The notes beneath the pieces were generated by a model. It saw only the letters and a program-made list of their open reading frames with translations. It did not search any database and was not told where the DNA came from. A program made the position numbers and the translations under genes. From assembly GCA_012841675.1 (NCBI GenBank), contig DUUG01000219.1:1-6603 (forward strand): a stretch of DNA of 6,603 nt, in the 5' to 3' direction. Shown one piece after another: positions 1 to 5,787 of this stretch. The stretch is from Clostridiales bacterium (GTDB lineage Bacteria > Bacillota > Clostridia > Oscillospirales > QAMX01). Numbering within the stretch: the stretch's first letter is position 1; each line of letters opens with the position of its first letter.

Positions 1-220
1 AGTTATCGGTTCTGCGGTCATTTTCTCCGAAGGAGGTGGCTGCATTCTCAAGTGCGGCTTTTAAGGTGTTGATTTTATCCTTTTGCGCATCAATCTCTTT
101 ATTCAAAAGTCGCTGTTTCGCTGCCGAGCCTTCTCCTAAAGGGGGTTTTTTGTACGAGGATGCCAGCGAAAATTTCGTCAATACGTGCCGAACTTGCGAA
201 TTTGCGCAGATTTTGAGGAT
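1..220 (-). pseudogene. Partial reading frame off the left edge, phage tape-measure-like fragment
   Basis: The minus strand is open in one frame from just after a TGA (complement of 221-223) to the window edge, 73 codons, with no ATG or GTG start (only TTG codons). The distal half, roughly codons 33-73, is charged and predicted coiled coil (LLNKEIDAQKDKINTLKAA, then SFGENDRRTDN). It resembles the N-terminal coiled-coil part of Firmicutes prophage tail tape-measure proteins; this is family recollection, not a search. The proximal half (codons 1-30, ending SSYKKPPLGEG) does not look like that family. The lack of a good start and ribosome site suggests a decayed or fused fragment, or a gene whose true start lies in another frame. 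A second minus frame (MNPQNLRKFASS..., ATG at complement 222-220, stop TAA at complement 101-99) runs through the same DNA. It is equally open until position 99, so frame choice is uncertain. Confidence 0.35.
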
Positions 221-245
221 TCATCCATAAAATTTAGAGAAACAA

Positions 246-279
246 TACGACAAAAAATGTTTGTCCACCTCTTTATAAT
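246..279 (+). promoter_or_regulatory. Candidate Spo0A-dependent sigma-A promoter of spoIIE
   Basis: A perfect -10 hexamer TATAAT lies at 274-279. The best -35-like hexamer is ACGACA at 247-252, which leaves a 21-bp spacer instead of 17. In Bacillus subtilis the Spo0A-activated sigma-A promoters of spoIIE and spoIIG are known for such overlong spacers, with 0A boxes near or over the -35. Here the reverse complement of 246-255 reads TTTTGTCGTA, one mismatch from the 0A core TGTCGAA. A weaker copy, TTTGTCCA, starts at 260, and together they form an inverted repeat (GACAAA 249-254, TTTGTC 260-265). The predicted start is near 286, giving a leader of about 47 nt. No well-spaced 17-bp -35 is visible (251-256 is CAAAAA). 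Confidence 0.5.
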
Positions 280-289
280 CGAAGGTACC

Positions 290-308
290 CGCTTCAAACG
301 GCGAAGCG
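290..308 (+). promoter_or_regulatory. Hairpin in the spoIIE 5' leader
   Basis: CGCTTC (290-295) and GAAGCG (303-308) can pair as a perfect 6-bp stem with a 7-nt loop. The stem lies a few bases after the predicted transcript start and ends 11 nt before the AGGAGG ribosome site (320-325), so it should not block that site. It may simply protect the 5' end of the message. Role inferred only. Confidence 0.35.
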
Positions 309-332
309 AACAAAAGAACAGGAGGCGGCGAC

Positions 333-2792
333 ATGGAACAAATGGAGAAAAACACCGGGCCGATCCGGTACACCGAAACCGAAGAAAAAGGGCACATGCG
401 GGTTTTGGATCGCATTCGGATTTTCTTTCATCAGCTGACAGACAGCAAAAACGGAAAGAAAATCCTGCGGCAGGCGGCGATGTTTGTCCTCGGCTTTTTG
501 CTATCCAGAATTACGGTGCTCGGGGGATATGCCCCCTTTGGGGTGTCGTTTTTGGCGGGGTTAAGCGGAAAACCGGGCATGTCTGCTGCCTTTGCCGGCA
601 CGTTACTTAGTTATATGACGGCGCATACGACGGTCAACGGCGTAAAATATGTTGCCGTATGTCTAATGGTGTTTCTGATAACCCTAGTATTAGGGCGCAT
701 GTTTGTTACAGACAGCTATCTGTATTCCGTTACCATATTGTTTTTATGCCTTGGGGCTGTGGCGTTGATTTATGCCGTTTCCGATCCGGAGACAAGCCGG
801 GTCATGCTGCTTTACACGGCGGAAATGATGCTGTCTGTCTTTTCGGCGCTTATGTTCCGAACGGCGTTGACAAAAGCGGAGCAGCACCAGCCCGAAAGTG
901 CCAGAGAGCGGCAGATGCTTTGCGTGCTAGCCCTTTTGGCACTAGCGGCCGCGGCCTTGCCCTCCTTTACCTTCGGCATACTGACCGTTTCGCCCGGCAA
1001 GGCACTGGGCATGCTGTTTCTGCTGCTGGCAGCCGGCTCGGCAGGGGTGTATGGCGGTGTGGTGGCCGGGCTTATGATCGGTCTGACGGCGGATTTGTCG
1101 GGCACGGGCATACCGGTGTATACGGCGGCTTTGGGCATTGCCGGTATGCTGGCAGGGCTGTTTTCCTCCCGGGGGAAACTGTGGATGACAGGCGCTTTTT
1201 TCCTCTCCATGGCAACCATCTGGGTTTGTCTGCCCGGCGGAATGGACAACCCCGGCCGCTTACTAGACGCACTGGCGGCAGGCTTGGCCTTTTACTTTGT
1301 GCCGGCAGGGGCGTCGGACAAGCTGGGCGAGCTGTTTGTGACCGGCGTCAAAACACAGCAAGCTCATGGACAAAGAGTAAAGAGCTTTGTCTGCGCCAAG
1401 CTTTCGGGGCTGGCGGCGGCCTACGAAGAACTGGCCGACACGGTGGCATGTCAGGAAGAAGCCGCCGGCGAAATTACCGAGGCAGAGCTGTTTGGACCGG
1501 CTTGCAAAGCCTGTTGTGTGGAATGTGCCGGCCGAGACGAGTGTTGGAAAACGCCGGGGCTTTCCATGAGAGCAGCCCTTCGGAAAACGGCACAGACGAT
1601 TTTGGCAAGGGGAAGCGCACAGCCGGAGGATTTTCCGCCAGAGTTTCTCACAAGGTGCCGGAACCTTTCGGTCTTTGTGGCCATTGTCAACCAGAGCTTG
1701 TTTAAAGAGCGGACAAAGCGCCGTTATCAAAGCGAGCTTAACGAAAACCGGCGCATCCTCTGCCGGCAGTACGGCCAGCTGGCACAGGCCATTGACAGCT
1801 CCGTGGATACGGTTTCGGAAAGTTTTTTGTTTGATGAGCGGCTGGAACAGCGGATCAAGAGTTTTCTGTATGAAGCAGGGATTCCCTGCGAGGTGCTTGC
1901 TTATCGGGATCAAAACGAGGTGCTTCATATTGAGCTTTGCGGCGAAAATCTCCGAGCCGCCTGCGAGGAGCTGGAAGCATTGACAGAGATTATCTCCCAA
2001 ATTGCCGGATGCTCTTTTAGCTTGCCGGAACAGCTTATTGGAAGGGATATCCAGTGTTTTTCCTTTACGGAAACGGCGGATTTTACTTGCCTGATTGGTG
2101 CGGCGGCCGAAAAACGCCCGGGACACAGCATCAGCGGCGACTGTGGCACTTATTTTATAGGGAAAAACAACTGCACGTATGTGATCCTCTGCGACGGTAT
2201 GGGAAGCGGGGAAGCTGCCAGGGAAGAATCAAAGAAGGCCGTTCGCCTGCTGGAAAGCTTTATCAAGGCAGGCATTTCGCCGGAACAGGCGGCCGAAATC
2301 ATCACCTCGGCGTTGCTGCTTGACAGTCAAAGCCAGCGGTTTGCTACGATGGACATTGCCGAAATCAATGTGCGCACGGGGCAGCTAACACTGGTCAAAT
2401 GCGGCGCGGCGCCGGCTTTTCTGCGACGTCCCAAGCGAGAAGGCGGATACTTTGTAACCGAGCTATGGCCCGGCGGGCCAGATGTGGTTGACAAGGGAGG
2501 CGAAAACGGCGTCTATACGCTGCTTCGGCCCCGTGTTATCAAACAGCTTTTAAATGAAGGGGACATGCTTTTCCTGGTAAGCGACGGTGTTTACAGCACA
2601 GACAATCCCGAATTCCGCTTAAGCCGGTATATTGTGAAACTAAGCGGAGATCAGCCGAGAGAACTGGCCGAGATGGTTCTTCGCATGACGCGGGGAGAAA
2701 CGGCAGAGGATGATAAAACCGTTATTGCAGTTTTGTTCCAGAGGGGGAAAAATAACCGGCTTCCGCAAAACACATTGACCGACGAAAATTAA
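333..2792 (+). CDS. spoIIE: Stage II sporulation protein E, SpoIIAA-P phosphatase (PP2C)
   Basis: SpoIIE is the membrane-bound PP2C-type serine phosphatase that dephosphorylates the anti-anti-sigma factor SpoIIAA and so releases sigma-F in the forespore; it also works with FtsZ at the polar septum. The protein is 819 aa, close to the 827 aa of B. subtilis. A short cytoplasmic head (1-46) is followed by a long multi-span membrane region (about 47-325). Next comes a central regulatory/oligomerisation region (about 330-590) with a cysteine cluster (C391, C394, C395, C398, C404-W405). The phosphatase domain is about 595-803. Its metal-site motifs are intact: SGDCG (D603), LCDGMGSGEAA (D621), ATMDIAEI (D674) and VSDGVYS (D751). 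The start is ATG 333, seven bases after AGGAGG (320-325); another in-frame ATG lies at 342. The tilS-hpt-ftsH genes often found after spoIIE are absent here. The small ORF at 2871 follows without a terminator and may share the transcript. Confidence 0.97.
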   Translation: MEQMEKNTGPIRYTETEEKGHMRVLDRIRIFFHQLTDSKNGKKILRQAAMFVLGFLLSRITVLGGYAPFGVSFLAGLSGKPGMSAAFAGTLLSYMTAHTTVNGVKYVAVCLMVFLITLVLGRMFVTDSYLYSVTILFLCLGAVALIYAVSDPETSRVMLLYTAEMMLSVFSALMFRTALTKAEQHQPESARERQMLCVLALLALAAAALPSFTFGILTVSPGKALGMLFLLLAAGSAGVYGGVVAGLMIGLTADLSGTGIPVYTAALGIAGMLAGLFSSRGKLWMTGAFFLSMATIWVCLPGGMDNPGRLLDALAAGLAFYFVPAGASDKLGELFVTGVKTQQAHGQRVKSFVCAKLSGLAAAYEELADTVACQEEAAGEITEAELFGPACKACCVECAGRDECWKTPGLSMRAALRKTAQTILARGSAQPEDFPPEFLTRCRNLSVFVAIVNQSLFKERTKRRYQSELNENRRILCRQYGQLAQAIDSSVDTVSESFLFDERLEQRIKSFLYEAGIPCEVLAYRDQNEVLHIELCGENLRAACEELEALTEIISQIAGCSFSLPEQLIGRDIQCFSFTETADFTCLIGAAAEKRPGHSISGDCGTYFIGKNNCTYVILCDGMGSGEAAREESKKAVRLLESFIKAGISPEQAAEIITSALLLDSQSQRFATMDIAEINVRTGQLTLVKCGAAPAFLRRPKREGGYFVTELWPGGPDVVDKGGENGVYTLLRPRVIKQLLNEGDMLFLVSDGVYSTDNPEFRLSRYIVKLSGDQPRELAEMVLRMTRGETAEDDKTVIAVLFQRGKNNRLPQNTLTDEN

Positions 2793-2821
2793 AATCAGTC
2801 GGAATAAAAGGGATATGTTTC

Positions 2822-2844
2822 GGCTACACTATGGCTGACACTAT
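2822..2844 (+). repeat. Tandem imperfect 11/12-bp direct repeat
   Basis: GGCTACACTAT (2822-2832) is followed directly by GGCTGACACTAT (2833-2844), identical except for one inserted G. It lies between the spoIIE stop and the ribosome binding site of the next ORF. It may be a small slippage duplication or a protein-binding site. No known operator is recognised. Confidence 0.5.
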
Positions 2845-2870
2845 AAGCAAACAAAGGAAGTGACGGCTGG

Positions 2871-3074
2871 ATGATTAGAGGCGCTGCAAGGCATGTGATT
2901 GTGGTTAAAAACCCGGATAAACGCTATTTCGAACAGGCGATTTTTATTGTGAAAACCTCGGCGTTTACAAAATACGGGAAATCGGAAGAGGAAATAATGA
3001 AAGCCGCCCGCGCTGCGGCCAACGACTTCCTTCGCCAGCAAAAAAAAACCGAAACCATCACCTATTTCCTATAA
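2871..3074 (+). CDS. Small conserved-looking protein of unknown function (67 aa)
   Basis: The ORF starts with ATG 2871 behind AAAGGAAG (2853-2860), a reasonable ribosome site with about 10-nt spacing, and ends just before a strong terminator, which supports it as a real gene. The 67-residue product starts with a short beta-like stretch (HVIVVKNPD, residues 8-16), then FEQAIFIVK (20-28). A basic and alanine-rich helix follows (about 38-58, including EEIMKAARAAANDFLRQQ). There is no signal peptide, membrane segment or cysteine. From memory, similar small proteins occur widely in clostridial genomes, sometimes labelled 'translation initiation factor 2' without support; I would not carry that name over. 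It lies 78 bp behind spoIIE with no terminator between, so co-transcription is likely. Function unknown. Confidence 0.75.
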   Translation: MIRGAARHVIVVKNPDKRYFEQAIFIVKTSAFTKYGKSEEEIMKAARAAANDFLRQQKKTETITYFL

Positions 3075-3110
3075 GTAAGTCTATCTAACCGCATGACCAT
3101 GGTAGAGAAA

Positions 3111-3142
3111 AGAACGGAGCGTTACAGCTCCGTTCTTTTTTT
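3111..3142 (+). terminator. Intrinsic terminator of the spoIIE transcript
   Basis: A perfect 10-bp stem AGAACGGAGC (3111-3120) / GCTCCGTTCT (3127-3136) with a 6-nt loop runs into seven T residues (3136-3142). An A-run before the stem gives a T-run on the other strand, so the hairpin may also stop the convergent L,D-transpeptidase transcript. A second inverted repeat, GTATGGC (3152-3158) / GCCATAC (3173-3179), lies just beyond and has no clean T-tract touching it. Confidence 0.9.
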
Positions 3143-3205
3143 GAAAATTATGTATGGCGCAGAAAACATTCAGCCATACCGGATTTTTCGTCATTCCATT
3201 AGATG

Positions 3206-3901
3206 TTATTCAAACTCTCTTAGTCCCATGGCGTGATAGTCTTCACGGGTTACTGTATTTTTAACGGTAAGATTATGGTCTTTTTGAAACTTGTGAATGG
3301 CATTTTTCAAATCTTCCCCATATATTCCGGACAATCTTCCGTTGTAATAGCCCAGTTCTTTCAATTTTTCCTGCACGGCTAATACGTCTGCTCCTCTATC
3401 TCCGGGCTTTAGTTCTCTAAAACCTGTGCCAAATGGGCCATACGGCCCGTTAGTTATAATAACGGGTGTGCCTAGCGGAGCAATATTGTATAATTCCTGT
3501 ATATCCCTGTTGAACATACGTATACATCCTTTGCTGACGGCCCTTCCAATGGAATCTTCTCTTGTGGTTCCGTGTATTCCGTAGATGCCCCATGGTACAT
3601 CCAACCCCATCCAGTGCCCGCCAAAGCCTTTGCCCCACTTTCCTTTATCAATTATTTTCCATGTTCCGATAGGCGAGGGTGAGTCTTTGGCACCGGATGC
3701 GATTCTGTATTCTTTTATAAGTTCCCCATTTTCGAATAAGTACAGCTTTTTCTGATCAATTTCAATTAAAATAGTGTAATCCGGAATATTTGCGGTTTTT
3801 ATAGCCGTTACAATTAAAACGCTGCAGCCAAATATTAGCAAAGCAAATACAAGAGATATAAAATAAAATACTCTCTTCCTTACAATTATAAACACCGCCA
3901 C
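3206..3901 (-). CDS. L,D-transpeptidase (YkuD) with C-terminal peptidoglycan-binding domain
   Basis: This enzyme type forms 3-3 peptidoglycan cross-links or attaches proteins to the wall, acting outside the membrane with an active-site cysteine. The product is 231 aa. A basic N-terminus and hydrophobic segment (about 10-34) form a membrane anchor or uncleaved signal; Cys26 is preceded by IFG, a poor lipobox. The YkuD domain covers about 42-150: DQKKLYLFENGE, SPSPIGTWKI, then the catalytic signature GIHGT (H110) and SKGCIRM (C126, R128). The C-terminal part (about 164-212) is a PG_binding_1 repeat (LKPGDRGADVLAVQEKLKELGYY...GIYG...AIHKFQKDH). The assumed start is GTG at 3901, with AGGGGGTG just upstream and only 4 nt spacing; a second in-frame GTG at 3895 (10 nt spacing) is about equally good. 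Base composition is clearly more AT-rich than its neighbours (for example 28% GC over 3721-3780), which hints at separate origin. It is convergent with spoIIE. A vegetative or spore-wall role cannot be told apart. Confidence 0.93.
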   Translation of the reverse strand: MAVFIIVRKRVFYFISLVFALLIFGCSVLIVTAIKTANIPDYTILIEIDQKKLYLFENGELIKEYRIASGAKDSPSPIGTWKIIDKGKWGKGFGGHWMGLDVPWGIYGIHGTTREDSIGRAVSKGCIRMFNRDIQELYNIAPLGTPVIITNGPYGPFGTGFRELKPGDRGADVLAVQEKLKELGYYNGRLSGIYGEDLKNAIHKFQKDHNLTVKNTVTREDYHAMGLREFE

Positions 3902-4218
3902 AACACCCCCTGCAATTCATATGCAAAAAGCGCATGCCTTATAATAGAAAGTTAATTTTATAAAAGCTATCCGTGCTGATTAATCTTGTTTCCGGATTGC
4001 AATCTGACAATCTTGCTGTATATTTCTCGTTTTGAAACAAAATTGGGGAAGTTTTACAAATCATACATAGTTTCCCATAGGCATTGATTTTTTATTGTTA
4101 ATTCTTTCATTGACACAAATACGCCAATCTGATAGCATAACGAGAGGCGTTCTGGCTTGTCCGGCTGTCGGGTCGGGAAGGCCGAATAAAGCAAGTATGA
4201 TTATTTGTAGGGGGAATT
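3902..4218. other. Divergent intergenic region between the transpeptidase and decarboxylase genes
   Basis: No credible gene lies in these 317 bp; a minus-strand 77-codon frame at 4061-4294 has no ribosome site and overlaps the real gene. The left part, serving the minus-strand gene, is AT-rich. It has a TATTAT-type -10 candidate (minus strand, about 3937-3943) without a convincing -35, and a TTTTATAAAA palindrome (3956-3965). A perfect 10-bp palindrome GATTGCAATC lies at 3995-4004 and could be an operator. The right part holds the promoter described separately and a roughly 74-nt leader for the decarboxylase operon. I did not recognise a riboswitch. Confidence 0.6.
4110..4138 (+). promoter_or_regulatory. 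Sigma-A promoter of the decarboxylase beta/gamma operon
   Basis: A perfect -35 TTGACA (4110-4115) is spaced 17 bp from TAGCAT (4133-4138), which matches the -10 consensus at four of six positions including the first T, second A and last T. The predicted start is near 4145, about 74 nt before the GTG start codon. Confidence 0.65.
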
Positions 4219-5439
4219 GTGTTGCAAGGACTTTTCGGAACGCTTGCCGTTTCGGCCGCTGCAAGCGGTGCTTCCACGGGAAGCACTTTTTCACAGATGT
4301 TTGAAGGTATTATCCATTTCGATTGGCAGTTTTTAATTATGTATGTCATTGGCGGTGTTTTAATATACCTTGCCATTGCCAAAGATTTTGAACCGACGCT
4401 TTTACTTCCTATCGGCTTTGGTGCGATTCTCGTTAACCTTCCTCTGCAGGTTGTATGGGGGCATGACGGGGAAATGGGTCTGCTGCAGGTGCTTTATGAA
4501 GCCGGTATTGTTACCGAGCTGTTTCCTTGCCTGATCTTTATCGGTATTGGTGCCATGACGGACTTCCGTCCGCTGTTCCAAAATCCCAAAATGGCATTTT
4601 TTGGTGCCGCCGCCCAATTTGGCATTTTCTTTACCATGATTGCCGTTCTGGTATTTACGAAGATTTTCCCGGAAATCGGCTTTACCTTTGAAGAAGCCGC
4701 TTCCATCGGTATTATCGGCGCCGCCGACGGGCCGACGTCTATTGTCGTGGCCAACAAGCTCGCTCCTCGTCTTCTCGGTCCCATTACCGTGGCTGCGTAT
4801 TCCTACATGGCGCTTGTGCCTGTGATCCAGCCGCCGGTGATCCGTCTGCTGACCACCAAGAAAGAGCGTATGATCCGCATGGAATATAAGGAAAGCAAAG
4901 TTACCAAATCCGCGATGATTGTTTTCCCCGTGGCTGTGACTGTCATTGCCGCTCTCATTGCTCCGGGCAGCGCGCCCCTGATTGGCCTTTTGATGTTTGG
5001 CAATTTGCTTCGCGAATCGGGCGTTGTAGAACGGCTTAACAAAGCCGCCCAGAACGAGCTTGCCAATATTGTTACCATTCTGCTCGGTATTACCGTTGGT
5101 GCCACTATGCACCATTCTAAGTTCTTAACGCCTCAAACGCTGATTATTCTTGCTTTGGGTTTGGTTGCCTTTGTCTTTGATACGGCGGGCGGCGTTCTGT
5201 TTGCCAAGTTCCTAAATCTGTTCTCCAAGGAAAAGGTCAACCCCATGATCGGTGCGGCCGGCATTTCCGCCTTCCCCATGGCAGCCCGCATTGTACAGCG
5301 TATGGCCAAGGAAGAGGATCCGCAGAACTTCATCCTGATGCCTGCGGTTAGTGCTAACGTATCGGGACAGATCGGTTCCGTCATTGCCGGCGGCGTTGTG
5401 CTGACGGTGGTACCGCTCCTGACACAGTTTATCGGTTAA
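4219..5439 (+). CDS. Na+-translocating decarboxylase, membrane beta subunit (OadB/GcdB/MmdB family)
   Basis: This is the integral-membrane subunit that decarboxylates carboxybiotin and couples it to Na+ export in oxaloacetate, methylmalonyl-CoA and glutaconyl-CoA decarboxylases. The 406-aa protein carries the family landmarks. These are LIYLAIAKDFEPTLLLPIGFGA (49-70), with its first helix before it, FIGIGAMTDF (107-116), GIIGAADGPTSI (164-175) and AGISAFPMAARIVQ (347-360). The C-terminal SANVSGQIGSVIAGG (378-392) is the last. D170 in GAADGPTSI corresponds to the essential Asp203 of Klebsiella OadB; N380 and S387 lie in the conserved polar C-terminal helix. The start is GTG 4219 with AGGGGG (4209-4214); TTG 4222 gives better spacing (7 nt). 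The first 26 residues are an Ala/Ser-rich extension; ATG 4297 would give a more usual 380-residue protein but has no good ribosome site. The substrate cannot be read from beta alone. No alpha or biotin-carrier gene is adjacent. Confidence 0.95.
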   Translation: MLQGLFGTLAVSAAASGASTGSTFSQMFEGIIHFDWQFLIMYVIGGVLIYLAIAKDFEPTLLLPIGFGAILVNLPLQVVWGHDGEMGLLQVLYEAGIVTELFPCLIFIGIGAMTDFRPLFQNPKMAFFGAAAQFGIFFTMIAVLVFTKIFPEIGFTFEEAASIGIIGAADGPTSIVVANKLAPRLLGPITVAAYSYMALVPVIQPPVIRLLTTKKERMIRMEYKESKVTKSAMIVFPVAVTVIAALIAPGSAPLIGLLMFGNLLRESGVVERLNKAAQNELANIVTILLGITVGATMHHSKFLTPQTLIILALGLVAFVFDTAGGVLFAKFLNLFSKEKVNPMIGAAGISAFPMAARIVQRMAKEEDPQNFILMPAVSANVSGQIGSVIAGGVVLTVVPLLTQFIG

Positions 5440-5452
5440 GGAGGAGAAACGT

Positions 5453-5647
5453 ATGTCATTATTATCCGTTATTGCCACGGCTGCCCAGTCTGTAAATATT
5501 ACCCAGGAGATGGCAGATCAGGCACTTGAGCAGGGTTTTGCTCTGATGGGCTACGGTCTTGCGTTTGTTTTCATGGCGCTGATTGTGCTCTATGTATTTA
5601 TTAAGGTTATGACTTTTGTGTTCCGGGAAAAGAAAAACAAAGAGTAA
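5453..5647 (+). CDS. Small OadG/gamma-type subunit of a Na+-pump decarboxylase
   Basis: OadG-family gamma (or delta) subunits anchor the soluble carboxyltransferase to the beta subunit and help assemble the complex. This 64-aa product has a short polar N-terminus, one hydrophobic transmembrane helix (about 33-57, FALMGYGLAFVFMALIVLYVFIKVMTFVF beginning at residue 29) and a basic tail (REKKNKE). That matches the N-terminal part of the family (a helix of the type GxGxVFxxLxxL followed by a lysine). The longer periplasmic/cytosolic C-terminal tail found in many gamma subunits is missing. ATG 5453 lies 8 nt after GGAGG (5440-5444), and the ribosome site AAGGAGGAG (5438-5446) overlaps the TAA stop of the beta gene, which points to translational coupling. 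Identity rests mainly on position and topology, because the sequence is too short for strong motifs. Confidence 0.75.
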   Translation: MSLLSVIATAAQSVNITQEMADQALEQGFALMGYGLAFVFMALIVLYVFIKVMTFVFREKKNKE

Positions 5648-5651
5648 GCTA

Positions 5652-5710
5652 TCGTTGCTTCTCCGCGGTTTTAGGGGAATTGCTCCCCAACAACCGGATG
5701 GAAGCAACGA
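5652..5710 (+). terminator. Long nested hairpin after the decarboxylase operon
   Basis: A perfect 10-bp outer stem TCGTTGCTTC (5652-5661) / GAAGCAACGA (5701-5710) starts five bases after the gamma stop codon. Inside it TCC..GGTT (5662-5670) can pair with AACCGGA (5692-5698) around a small bulge. An apical stem GGGGA (5674-5678) / TCCCC (5684-5688) has a 5-nt loop. No T-tract follows, so it may be a 3'-end stability structure or an anti-exonuclease cap rather than a terminator by itself. Confidence 0.6.
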
Positions 5711-5713
5711 GCA

Positions 5714-5749
5714 AAACGGCAGACAGCAAAAACCGGCTGTCTGCCGTTT
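5714..5749 (+). terminator. Probable intrinsic terminator of the decarboxylase operon
   Basis: A perfect 14-bp stem AAACGGCAGACAGC (5714-5727) / GCTGTCTGCCGTTT (5736-5749) has an 8-nt A-rich loop. The T-tract is weak (GTTTATATT), but the stem is very stable. It follows the nested hairpin at 5652-5710 directly, so the two act as a tandem 3' end. The opposite strand gives the same stem ending in TTTT, so bidirectional use is possible. Confidence 0.75.
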
Positions 5750-5787
5750 ATATTCCTACCACTAGGGTAACCGTTTGCATTTTCCTT

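Noticed and set aside
139..151. Possible terminator at CCTAAAGGGGGTTTTTT
   Set aside because: The stem is at most five pairs including wobbles; the T-run alone is not enough to call a terminator.
36..230. Plus-strand 64-codon frame with an apparent signal-peptide-like start
   Set aside because: Hydrophobic start is probably the complement of the coiled-coil frame on the minus strand; the GGAGG at 32-36 overlaps its proposed start, so spacing is unusable.
185..610. Plus-strand frame of 141 codons across the spoIIE start
   Set aside because: It overlaps the spoIIE start in another frame, lacks a ribosome site and is rich in Arg; the spoIIE frame has the AGGAGG and the motifs.
659..1705. Long plus-strand frame of 348 codons inside spoIIE
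   Set aside because: It lies wholly within spoIIE in another frame, has no ribosome site, and its product is an Arg/Gly/Cys-rich composition typical of a shadow of GC-rich coding DNA.
1263..2126. Minus-strand frame of 287 codons opposite spoIIE
   Set aside because: Antisense shadow of a gene with clear conserved motifs; no start signal and no recognisable domain.
3905..3945. Sporulation sigma (sigma-E, -F or -G) promoter for the L,D-transpeptidase
   Set aside because: CATATGA and GCATG fragments are present on the minus strand, but no correctly spaced -35/-10 pair fits, and a start there would fall at the ribosome site.
4145..4218. Riboswitch in the leader of the decarboxylase operon
   Set aside because: Only a short CGGCT/GGCCG pairing was visible in about 74 nt, and no known aptamer core was recognised.
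4402..5115. Minus-strand frame of 237 codons opposite the decarboxylase beta gene
   Set aside because: Low-complexity His/Asn/Gly/Lys-rich product, as expected from the complement of a membrane-protein gene.
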